From Sulfuricurvum sp. PD_MW2 (GTDB lineage: Bacteria > Campylobacterota > Campylobacteria > Campylobacterales > Sulfurimonadaceae), in contig NZ_NSIU01000001.1 of the NCBI RefSeq assembly GCF_002633015.1, positions 62,001-126,000 on the forward strand: DNA of 64,000 nt, written 5' to 3'. Position 1 is the first letter of the stretch, and each line of letters opens with the position of its first letter. This document shows positions 26,762 to 34,748 of the stretch, one piece after another. The notes under the pieces are model-generated. The model was not told the DNA's origin, made no database searches, and saw only the letters and a list, made by a program, of their open reading frames with translations. Made by a program: the position numbers and the translations under genes.

Positions 26762-27186
26762 TGCAAGAAATGCAACCGTTAAAAGTTCACAGCTATCTTT
26801 CTCAAAGTGAAATCGCAACGCATCTTGAAGGAGTCGAATATATTATAATGGCATCCCCTTCTTTGATCTCCAAAGGGCTCCCACTCCATTTCACCATTGT
26901 TTTAAATACATCAGAAACTATTCCAGAAGAGATCAAACCGCTCATTTTAGAAAAATTTTGCCGTGAGTATAAGATTACACAAACGAGCCATGTATTAAGT
27001 AATCGTGAACGAATTGCTTTTGCACATACGACACAAGAAACCCCTATGCCAAAACACATCATCGATGATACTGAAGCCAACACTATCCCATGGGTATTGC
27101 TTCATATTATTGACTTTTTAGGGGATTCGGAAGAGTTTAAAGAGGCGAAAGAAGGGTTAAGCGGATGGAGTTATAGCTACAACTGA
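26761..27186 (+). CDS. unrecognised 141-aa protein
   Basis: I do not recognise it. It is translated from an ATG that overlaps the stop of the upstream gene, so the two products are probably made in fixed ratio and may interact. The product is soluble and slightly acidic, with no exported or membrane features, and ends SGWSYSYN. Its last 10 bases overlap the end of pepP on the other strand. Confidence 0.7.
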   Translation: MQEMQPLKVHSYLSQSEIATHLEGVEYIIMASPSLISKGLPLHFTIVLNTSETIPEEIKPLILEKFCREYKITQTSHVLSNRERIAFAHTTQETPMPKHIIDDTEANTIPWVLLHIIDFLGDSEEFKEAKEGLSGWSYSYN

Positions 27187-28484
27187 TTGCAGCAGCGCTC
27201 TATCTCTTCCACACTCTTGGCGATTATAGAAGAGAGATTTTCGCACCCCTCTTCGATAATCAGAATATCATCCTCGATACGGATACCGATCCCACGATAG
27301 CATTCTGGTACCGACTCATCATCAGCTCTAAAGTACAATCCCGGTTCAATCGTCATCACCATCCCAGGTACGAATGCTAATGATTCACCTGCTTCATCGA
27401 CATAGGGGCATGGGTCGTGAACATCCAGCCCCATCCAATGCCCGATACCATGCGGAGCGTATTTTTTGTGTTCTTTGGCATCCATAAGAGCTTCACGCTC
27501 ACCGCTCAAAATTCCCAAATTTATTAACGCATCACACAAAAGTTCTTCACTGTAATGCTGCAGCCAATCACGTTTTACTCCCGGTTTGATCGCATCGATC
27601 ACCCGAAGCTGCACATCCAAAACCGCATTATAGACTTCACACTGAGTGTCAGTGAACTTTCCATTGACCGGAAAGGTACGGGTTATATCGCTGGCATAGA
27701 GTTCCCACTCGCACGCCGCATCGATAAGTACCAACTCTCCATCCGTGAGTTCATCGCGGTTATCGATGTAGTGCAAAGTATTGGCGTTATTGCCTCCTGC
27801 TACGATAGAGCCGTATGCTTCAGCAGATGCACCACTATGTAAAAACACATAGTTCATTGCAGCTTGAAGCTGGTACTCTTTCATACCGCTTTTGCATACT
27901 CGCATTGCTTGATGATGTGCTTCAGCAGTGAGTGCAATCGCTTTTTTAATCGTCTCGATCTCTTCAGGTGATTTTATCAGACGTAATTTTCGGATAAGAA
28001 AAGTGACATCACGAATAGCACGGATATGACGTTTAATACCTCGTGTGGAGTGAAGCGATTGTGCGGACCTTTTAGCCTCATTCAATCGGGAGTCTTCACT
28101 GTAGAGATCAATATAAAGATTGATATGTTCTCGCAAAAGCTCTTGGACCATATCCGTGTATGTAGCCACATCATACACTTCATCAACGTTAAATCGCTCC
28201 CGTGAGCCCTCAACTCCCAAGCGATCACCGTTCCATAATGCATGCTCCGCATTATAGGCTTCGACAAAAAGGATCGACTTGGTTGATTCAGCAGTTTTGA
28301 TCAATACTAAAATTGCATTATCTTCGTTAAATCCGCAAAGATAATAAAAATCGCTGTTTTGACGATAAGGGTATTCAGTATCGTTTGATCGGGTTTGAGT
28401 AGGAGCAGAGGTAATAATCGCTACCCCCTCCTCCATCATATCAAGGAGTTGGGTCCGGCGGTGGGCAAAGTGTGTTTCTATCAT
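27177..28484 (-). CDS. pepP: Xaa-Pro aminopeptidase (M24B, PepP-like)
   Basis: A metallopeptidase that removes an N-terminal residue before proline. The N-terminal AMP domain (about 1-150) is followed by the pita-bread domain. The metal ligands are visible in order: Asp in LIDAACEW, Asp in ASDITRTF, His in HGIGHWMGLDVHD, Glu in TIEPGLYF and Glu in IRIEDDIL. The length (435) matches E. coli PepP. It lies 29 bases beyond the end of cheW on the same strand and may share its transcript. Confidence 0.94.
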   Translation of the reverse strand: MIETHFAHRRTQLLDMMEEGVAIITSAPTQTRSNDTEYPYRQNSDFYYLCGFNEDNAILVLIKTAESTKSILFVEAYNAEHALWNGDRLGVEGSRERFNVDEVYDVATYTDMVQELLREHINLYIDLYSEDSRLNEAKRSAQSLHSTRGIKRHIRAIRDVTFLIRKLRLIKSPEEIETIKKAIALTAEAHHQAMRVCKSGMKEYQLQAAMNYVFLHSGASAEAYGSIVAGGNNANTLHYIDNRDELTDGELVLIDAACEWELYASDITRTFPVNGKFTDTQCEVYNAVLDVQLRVIDAIKPGVKRDWLQHYSEELLCDALINLGILSGEREALMDAKEHKKYAPHGIGHWMGLDVHDPCPYVDEAGESLAFVPGMVMTIEPGLYFRADDESVPECYRGIGIRIEDDILIIEEGCENLSSIIAKSVEEIERCCNQL

Positions 28485-28513
28485 GGCGATATTGTGCCAT
28501 AAATGGAGCTAAA

Positions 28514-29008
28514 TTAGAAATTTCTCTCCAAAAGTTTATCGACCTTGAGAATCGTAATGATACGATCCGATTGTTTACCGACACCGTCAATCATACTGTC
28601 TTCTTCATTGATCGTATCCGGTGCAGGTCCAACATCTTTTTTCGGCAAACGTATCGCTTCAGTCAAACGATCGATTACAAATCCTGCAACGTCATCTCCG
28701 TTTTTCATAACGATAAAACGGGTTTCTTCGGTATGTTTGATCGTCTCCAATCCAAAACGGGAACGTAAATCGATCAACGGAATAACGGCACCACGCAGAT
28801 TGAATACACCCAAAATATAATTAGGCGTTTGCGGTACACGTGTCCAAGAGATCGGCTTAATGATCTCTTGGATGCTCAAAATGGGTACCGAGAACTCTTC
28901 ATCACCCACGATGAAGCCGACCAGTTGGATCACTTCATCGATTTTTACATCATCTCCCGAGAGGGTTTTATGCTGTTTGTTGATAATTTGCTGCAGTTTT
29001 TCACTCAT
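28514..29008 (-). CDS. cheW: chemotaxis coupling protein CheW
   Basis: Links chemoreceptors to the kinase CheA. The 164-residue protein is a single CheW domain with VGFIVGDEEFSVPILSIQEI and ILGVFNLRGAVIPLIDLR. It follows cheA by 2 bases and ends the cheV-cheA-cheW run, the same order as in Campylobacter jejuni. Confidence 0.95.
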   Translation of the reverse strand: MSEKLQQIINKQHKTLSGDDVKIDEVIQLVGFIVGDEEFSVPILSIQEIIKPISWTRVPQTPNYILGVFNLRGAVIPLIDLRSRFGLETIKHTEETRFIVMKNGDDVAGFVIDRLTEAIRLPKKDVGPAPDTINEEDSMIDGVGKQSDRIITILKVDKLLERNF

Positions 29009-29010
29009 GG

Positions 29011-31515
29011 TTATAGCCCCTCGTTAAACTTAATATTACGTTTGACAACGCTCATCAGATACTCAGGAGAGTACGGTTTGGTGATGTATTCAACCATTCC
29101 TGATTCGACGCCGCGCATTCGGTCTGCTTTTCCAGTACGCGATGTTACCGCTATCAAAGCAAGATTTTTATACTTGTTGTATTTTTTGATCTCTGCTGCA
29201 AGCGTATATCCGTCCATTCTCGGCATCTCAATATCGATCAGCATTCCATCAAAGTTATGATCACCCTGTTTCAAAATATTCAATGCTTCGACACCGTCTG
29301 TAGCTTCAACGATCGTGATCCCCATCGGCTCGATCGATTTGCGCATAATCGTACGATCGGTTTTTGAGTCATCGACGATCATGACACAATAATCGCTTGC
29401 GGAATTTTTAGCACCCGAACGATTTTTACTCTCGGCACTCTCCTGCCCAACAGTCGATTTGACCGATTTTGCCATCTGCATCAATGCTGCGACATCAACA
29501 ATCAAAGTTACGCCGCCATCACCGCGAATGGTTGCTCCAGCGATTCCGTCAATCCCTTTGAGGTATTCCCCAAGCGATTTAATAACGATCTCCTCTTGTC
29601 CGACCAATGAATCAACGATAAGCCCGATTTTGCTCTCAGCAAGACCGAGTACAACAACGTATGCATGTTCGCTATTGTCGAATACACGTTCGACTTCAAA
29701 AATATCACCGATATGGACAAGGGAAAGAACTTCATCACGCAAACGCATAACGGAGCGGTTTTCAACCGTATATATCTCGTCTTTGCTGATACGAACAGTC
29801 TCAAGAACCGATGCAAGAGGAATCGCGTAGTACTCTTCTTGAACACCGACAAGCAATGCTTGAATAATCGCCAACGTAAGCGGGATTTTCAATTTCATCG
29901 ATGTTCCGCGTCCCACTTCGGAGTCGATATCGATCATGCCGTTGAGTTTTTCAATATTGGTTTTAACAACGTCCATACCGACACCGCGTCCTGAAACGCT
30001 GGTTACTTGTGCAGCAGTTGAGAATCCCGGTCGGAAAATAAGCCCGAATGCCTCTTTCTCAGACATCGTATCAGCTTCTTTTTCGGTAATGATCCCTTTT
30101 TCAATCGATTTGAGTTTCAGCATTTCCGCATCAAGCCCTTTACCGTCATCGATGATTTGAATGACGATGTGGTTACCTTCATGATACGCTTTGAGCTGGA
30201 TGGTTCCCATCTCTTCTTTGCCTGCTGCGAGACGGATTTCCGGTGTTTCGATACCATGGTCACACGAGTTACGGATAATGTGTACTAACGGGTCACCGAT
30301 CTCTTCAACAATCGATTTATCGAGTTCCGTCTCTTCACCGGTAATTTCAAGTTCGATTTTTTTGTTCAATTCACGCGATAAATCCCGAATCATACGCGGG
30401 AATTTGTTGAATACTTTTCCGATTGGAAGCATACGTGTTTTCATAACGGCGATTTGCAAATCGGTCGTTACCAATGAGACGATAGAAACAACTTGGTTGA
30501 GTTCTTCCAAAAACGCCTCACCCTCATAGCGCTCTTCAACATCATCATTAATTTTGATCAAACGGTTTTTACCGAGAACCAATTCCCCGATCAAGTTCAT
30601 CAAGTGATCAAGACGTTTAACGTCAACACGGATTGTTTGTTCTACTGCCGAAGCACCGCCACGCCCTTCACCCTCATCTTTTGACTCAACTTTTCGCGGA
30701 GCCGGCGCTGCTTTTGGTGCAATCGGCTCAGGTTTTGCCACAACAACAGGAGCACTGACAGGAACCGGAGCAGATGCAACCGGTTCAGGTTTTTTCTCTT
30801 CGCTCTCGTTTGTAGCTGCCTTATTCGAACGTTTGGCAGCATCTTCAGCTTGTCGTATAGCAATCAGACGCTCAATCTCTGCTTCAACTTCTTCTTCGCT
30901 CATCCCTGAATAATCCGGTTCTTCTTCAGAAGAAGCACTTGGAGCCTTATTCGCCCGTTTTGCTGCGTCTTCAGCCTGACGAACGGCAATCAGTCGTTCA
31001 ATTTCCGCTTCAACTTCCTCTTCACTCATCCCTGAATAGTCCGCTTCTTCTTCAGAAACATTCTGTACTACAGGCTCAGGAACAGGTTCCGGTGCAGGTG
31101 CCACGGCCGGAGCTGATGAAGGGATTGCAGTACCATTGGCTACGGCGTCAAGACGAAGAACACACGGTTCAACCTCAAGACCGCTGTCTTCACCACAATC
31201 ACGGATTCTTCCCAAAAGTGCTTTCATCAAATCGATCGATTCGAGAATAACGTCCATAACGTCCGCATCGATGACTAAATCACCGTGACGCGCCATATTA
31301 AGCAAGTTTTCCATATGGTGAGTCAAATGGGTCAAAACGTCAAAGTTTAAAAACGAACTCGCCCCTTTAATGGTATGCGCAACACGGAAAATACGATTGA
31401 GCAAATCCAAATCATCCGGTCGTGATTCGAGCTCAACAAGGTCTTGGTCAAGCTGTTCAATCAGTTCGAATGATTCAACCAAAAAGTCCTGTAATATCTC
31501 TTGAAATTCATCCAT
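29011..31515 (-). CDS. cheA: chemotaxis histidine kinase CheA with C-terminal receiver domain
   Basis: Autophosphorylates in response to receptors and feeds CheY. Domains in order: Hpt (about 1-110) with His47 in AHTIKGASS; a long linker (about 125-285) with a two-copy 42-residue repeat; P3 dimerisation helices (about 290-350); an HATPase domain with the N-box LVHIIRNSCDHG, DDGKGLD and GRGVGMDV; a CheW-like P5 (about 525-660); and a receiver (about 705-830) with IVDDS, the Asp in LIDIEMP, and YITKPY. The fused receiver, probably a phosphate sink, is usual in this phylum. No clear P2 (CheY-docking) domain is seen; the repeats occupy its place. Confidence 0.95.
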   Translation of the reverse strand: MDEFQEILQDFLVESFELIEQLDQDLVELESRPDDLDLLNRIFRVAHTIKGASSFLNFDVLTHLTHHMENLLNMARHGDLVIDADVMDVILESIDLMKALLGRIRDCGEDSGLEVEPCVLRLDAVANGTAIPSSAPAVAPAPEPVPEPVVQNVSEEEADYSGMSEEEVEAEIERLIAVRQAEDAAKRANKAPSASSEEEPDYSGMSEEEVEAEIERLIAIRQAEDAAKRSNKAATNESEEKKPEPVASAPVPVSAPVVVAKPEPIAPKAAPAPRKVESKDEGEGRGGASAVEQTIRVDVKRLDHLMNLIGELVLGKNRLIKINDDVEERYEGEAFLEELNQVVSIVSLVTTDLQIAVMKTRMLPIGKVFNKFPRMIRDLSRELNKKIELEITGEETELDKSIVEEIGDPLVHIIRNSCDHGIETPEIRLAAGKEEMGTIQLKAYHEGNHIVIQIIDDGKGLDAEMLKLKSIEKGIITEKEADTMSEKEAFGLIFRPGFSTAAQVTSVSGRGVGMDVVKTNIEKLNGMIDIDSEVGRGTSMKLKIPLTLAIIQALLVGVQEEYYAIPLASVLETVRISKDEIYTVENRSVMRLRDEVLSLVHIGDIFEVERVFDNSEHAYVVVLGLAESKIGLIVDSLVGQEEIVIKSLGEYLKGIDGIAGATIRGDGGVTLIVDVAALMQMAKSVKSTVGQESAESKNRSGAKNSASDYCVMIVDDSKTDRTIMRKSIEPMGITIVEATDGVEALNILKQGDHNFDGMLIDIEMPRMDGYTLAAEIKKYNKYKNLALIAVTSRTGKADRMRGVESGMVEYITKPYSPEYLMSVVKRNIKFNEGL
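30805..31056 (-). repeat. tandem 42-residue repeat inside the CheA linker
   Basis: Two adjacent copies (31056-30931 and 30930-30805, residues 154-195 and 196-237) encode DYSGMSEEEVEAEIERLIA, then RQAEDAAKR. Over the 37-residue core only three amino acids differ, all conservatively placed (Ala/Pro, Val/Ile, Ala/Ser), while many codons differ at silent positions. Each unit looks like a short loop plus an amphipathic charged helix. Confidence 0.85.
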
Positions 31516-31525
31516 AGCTTAACCC

Positions 31526-32470
31526 CTATTGAATATGAGCACGCACGACACGTGCTACTTGATCGTAAAATAAATTGGAATCGAATTTAACCAAATACGC
31601 CTCTCCACCCGCTTCTTTTCCGCGAATCTCGCTGAAATGGTCACTAATAGACGAGTTAAAGACAATCGGAACCATTTTAAAGCGCGGATCAGCTTTGACG
31701 TTTGCTGCAAAGTGAAATCCGTCCATCAACGGCATTTCGATATCTGATGCGATGAGACGAAGTTTGGAGCCGATATCGTCGCCGTATTTAGCGTATAAAT
31801 CTTCTAAGACTTGAAGCCCTTTTTGACCGTCAGTCGCTTCGATGACATCAAATCCCATTTGCTCCAATGCTTCTTTGATAATGCGACGGGCGGTTGAACT
31901 GTCATCCAACAATAAAACATATCCGCTAAAATGGTATTTCCCGTCTTCGATTTTTCCGCTTGATGGCTGATACAATCCCAACTCTTGAACAACGCTCTCA
32001 AGATCCAAAATCAATAGTACCGCATCATCTTCAATTCGGGTAACACCGGTGATTTTCGAGCTATCCATACCGCCCTCACCCGAAACGAAGGATGCCGGTT
32101 CAATATCTTTCCAGTTGATTCGGCGTATACGCTTTGCTTCGTGTACGACAAAGCCGATCAGAATATTGTTGAACTCAGTAATAATGACCCGAGATTCATT
32201 ACTTACCTCATCCGGAGTATCAACACCCATCCATTTAGCCAAATTGACGACAGGAATAACAACACCACGCAAATCGAAAATCCCCTCAATAAACGGAGGG
32301 GTGCCCGGTAATTCGGTCAATTTTGGGAATCGGATAATCTCGCGTACTTTAGCGACATTAATCCCGTATATCCCTTCGTATATCTCACCGTTTTCACGTT
32401 TGAATATACGAAAATCGACCAACTCCATCTCGTTGCTACCGACTTTTAATATCTCTCCTTGTCCCTTCAT
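31526..32470 (-). CDS. cheV: chemotaxis protein CheV (CheW-receiver fusion)
   Basis: A coupling protein with an N-terminal CheW-like domain (about 15-165, with EGIFDLRGVVIPVVNLAKW) and a C-terminal receiver (about 180-310). The receiver shows LLLDDSSTARR, the phosphorylatable Asp in ASDIEMPLMDG, and YLVKF. Phosphorylation of CheV is generally tied to adaptation. It overlaps the lpxH stop by the ATGA junction and precedes cheA by 10 bases. Confidence 0.94.
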   Translation of the reverse strand: MKGQGEILKVGSNEMELVDFRIFKRENGEIYEGIYGINVAKVREIIRFPKLTELPGTPPFIEGIFDLRGVVIPVVNLAKWMGVDTPDEVSNESRVIITEFNNILIGFVVHEAKRIRRINWKDIEPASFVSGEGGMDSSKITGVTRIEDDAVLLILDLESVVQELGLYQPSSGKIEDGKYHFSGYVLLLDDSSTARRIIKEALEQMGFDVIEATDGQKGLQVLEDLYAKYGDDIGSKLRLIASDIEMPLMDGFHFAANVKADPRFKMVPIVFNSSISDHFSEIRGKEAGGEAYLVKFDSNLFYDQVARVVRAHIQ

Positions 32471-33210
32471 AGGGGCTCCTTGCGAAAAACTGACTCGTAC
32501 ACTAATGGCATATTGTAGGTTGATTGTACAGTAAAGTATCTTTCATTGCAAGCAAAAGCGGCAAGGTTAATGTAGTGCAAATCGGCGCTTTCAAAAAAGC
32601 GATTTTGGTGAAAATGACCTTCAATCAATACGTCAAAACCCTCTGTTTTTAGATCATTCAAACGGTTCTCAATCAGCGTTTCAAAATGCTCGATGGGGCG
32701 ACAATGTTTTTTTCGTTTCATCATCCGCTCAAGTCTTGAAACAATAAAACCGTTTCCAATCGTATCGATCATACGAAGTATCCCCAAAATAAAGGGGCTT
32801 CGAATCAATGCCGTATAAATTTCATATCCCATCCCCATGATTTGATCCCCATGAGATAACGCTACATTCTTCCCCTGATAATCTAAAATGAGAGGTTGAT
32901 GTTCACGCGCTATAACCTCAATATTGGGCAATAATCTACCCAATAAAAAGTCATGATTTCCCTCTAAGTAGATGATTTGGATTTTCTCGGAAAGGCGATT
33001 GAGAAGATCGAGTCCTTCGGTATTATACTCATAGGTTCGCGGTATCGGACCGTAGAGCATATCAAAAACATCACCCATCAAGATGAGCTGGGGAGTAACG
33101 ATAGTACCGGATTCAAGGGCGTATAGAAAATCGATAAAATCTCGCCGCCATGGTGCACAGTGCGCGTCGGCGATGAGAATCGCTCCGGGTTTGAGAGTAT
33201 TATGGGACAT
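32467..33210 (-). CDS. lpxH: metallophosphoesterase, probable UDP-2,3-diacylglucosamine hydrolase
   Basis: The calcineurin-like fold is complete: ADAHCAPWR, GDVFD, GNHD, SHGD and GHFHQN hold the two metals in order over 247 residues. A homologue at this place next to cheV in C. jejuni (Cj0286c) is taken as the lipid A enzyme, so I name it lpxH with moderate confidence. A different phosphoesterase role cannot be excluded. The start at 33210 was chosen over the frame to 33240, because it begins just past the end of argC (11-base overlap) with a sensible N-terminus. Confidence 0.75.
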   Translation of the reverse strand: MSHNTLKPGAILIADAHCAPWRRDFIDFLYALESGTIVTPQLILMGDVFDMLYGPIPRTYEYNTEGLDLLNRLSEKIQIIYLEGNHDFLLGRLLPNIEVIAREHQPLILDYQGKNVALSHGDQIMGMGYEIYTALIRSPFILGILRMIDTIGNGFIVSRLERMMKRKKHCRPIEHFETLIENRLNDLKTEGFDVLIEGHFHQNRFFESADLHYINLAAFACNERYFTVQSTYNMPLVYESVFRKEPL

Positions 33211-34213
33211 AGGAAATTTTAGGGATTCCGAGGGTTTCATCCAGCCCCATCATGATATTGGCATTTGCCAACGCCTGAGAGCTCGCTCCGCGCATCAGAT
33301 TATCGATCGCACACATAGCGACCAAAGCGTTTCCATGTTTTGCGGCATAAACGTCCGCAAAGTTTGTTCCTGATGTCATTTTCGTATGAGGAGGAGCATT
33401 ACGGACACGAACGAACGGCTTATTTTGATAAAAAGCGTTCATGACATCCAAAGGATCACAATCATTTTTGAGCGTCGCATAGACACACGCGAGCATCCCC
33501 CGTGTCATCGGAACAAGCGAGGGGACAAACGTCACCTTGACATTCTCAGAACATAACGCCGAAGCGTGCTGCTCTATCTCGGTCGCATGACGATGTTTGA
33601 TAATGTTGTAGCAATTGATGTTGTCATTCACACTCACATAGTGCACCGTTGCGCTCGGGGATTTGCCTGCCCCCGAAACACCCGTTTTTGAATCAATGAA
33701 AATCGGATGAGTGGTATCTATATACTCTAAAAAGGGAGCCAATGCCATCAAGGATGCCGTCACATGACACCCCGGATTTGCGATAAGTCTGGCATCTTTG
33801 GCCACATCACCATGAAGTTCGGGAATCGAATAGACCGCATGAGAGAGATTATCCAAATCCTCATGTTCACAATAAAACGCTTCATAGTTTTCTTGATTGA
33901 GGCGATAATCGGCTGAGAGATCAACGACTTTAATCCCTCTTTCCAACAACCCTTTGGCCGTTTGCATTGCTGTTTTATGCGGAAGTGCCAAAAATACCAA
34001 GTCGCATAACGCTTTAGCGCGATCCAAATCGACTTTATCCACTCGCAAATCGCTAACACCGACCAAAGAAGGATGCAACTCTCCAAGAGTTGTTTCTCCC
34101 TCCGTATTGGCGCAATACGTTAGGGTAAAAACCGGATGGGAGATGAGCATTTTTGCCAGCTCTAACCCCGTATAGCCGCTGATACCGATAATACCGACAT
34201 TAATGCGATTCAA
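33200..34213 (-). CDS. argC: N-acetyl-gamma-glutamyl-phosphate reductase
   Basis: The third step of arginine synthesis, using NADPH. The Rossmann start IIGISGYTGLELAKML and the catalytic Cys in ANPGCHVTAS (near residue 148) identify it; the length of 337 is usual. It overlaps greA by 14 bases and lpxH by 11. In C. jejuni greA is directly next to the lpxH-like gene, so argC seems to have joined this operon. Confidence 0.95.
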   Translation of the reverse strand: MNRINVGIIGISGYTGLELAKMLISHPVFTLTYCANTEGETTLGELHPSLVGVSDLRVDKVDLDRAKALCDLVFLALPHKTAMQTAKGLLERGIKVVDLSADYRLNQENYEAFYCEHEDLDNLSHAVYSIPELHGDVAKDARLIANPGCHVTASLMALAPFLEYIDTTHPIFIDSKTGVSGAGKSPSATVHYVSVNDNINCYNIIKHRHATEIEQHASALCSENVKVTFVPSLVPMTRGMLACVYATLKNDCDPLDVMNAFYQNKPFVRVRNAPPHTKMTSGTNFADVYAAKHGNALVAMCAIDNLMRGASSQALANANIMMGLDETLGIPKISYVP

Positions 34214-34697
34214 AGACGATCTCCTGATATTTCACTTCGATAACCTCAAAGTTTTTCGCTCCGCCGGGGAGTTTTGCGCTGAATTCATCCCCCTCTTCCC
34301 GTCCAAGAAGCTGTTTTGCCAAAGGGGAATTAAACGAAATCAAACCCCGATCCGGATTGCTCTCACACCCTCCGACAATCGTGTAGGTAACCTCTTTATC
34401 ACTTTCCAAATCGCACAATACGACGGTTGAACCGAAACTGATACGGGCATGTTCAAGTTCACTCGGATCAACGATTTGTGCACGCGAAATCATATCCCCG
34501 AGTTCTGCGATACGAGTTCCGATAAATGCCTGTTTTTCACGGGCTGCATGATATTCTGAGTTCTCTTTGAGGTCTCCGTACTCTTTGGCACGGTCTATTT
34601 CGACGTTTACGGCCGGAAGATCGATAGTTTTTAGGGTATTCAATTCGTCCGATAATTTTTGAAACCCGTATTTGGTCATCGGTTCTTTTTGTTCCAC
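34200..34697 (-). CDS. greA: transcription elongation factor GreA
   Basis: Rescues backtracked RNA polymerase by stimulating transcript cleavage. An N-terminal coiled coil (about 8-80), including the EYGDLKENSEYHAAREKQ tip with its acidic residues, is followed by an FKBP-like C-terminal domain with SPLAKQLLGREEGDE. It is first in a six-gene operon that ends with cheW. The start at 34697 gives the usual MEQ...MTKYG N-terminus. Confidence 0.96.
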   Translation of the reverse strand: MEQKEPMTKYGFQKLSDELNTLKTIDLPAVNVEIDRAKEYGDLKENSEYHAAREKQAFIGTRIAELGDMISRAQIVDPSELEHARISFGSTVVLCDLESDKEVTYTIVGGCESNPDRGLISFNSPLAKQLLGREEGDEFSAKLPGGAKNFEVIEVKYQEIVFESH

Positions 34698-34728
34698 TGT
34701 TTGCTCCGAAATATAGTATTAATAGAGC

Positions 34729-34734
34729 ATTATA
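34729..34734 (-). promoter_or_regulatory. -10 box of the greA-argC-lpxH-che operon
   Basis: On the minus strand TATAAT, preceded by TGG (a partial extended -10), stands 31 bases before the greA start. No good -35 is seen. It is the only obvious promoter upstream of cheV-cheA-cheW. Confidence 0.5.
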
Positions 34735-34748
34735 CCAAAGCTAACGTC

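Noticed and set aside
30805-31056. CRISPR-like or satellite DNA repeat
   Set aside because: Only two copies, in frame inside cheA, with silent-site differences; it is a protein repeat.
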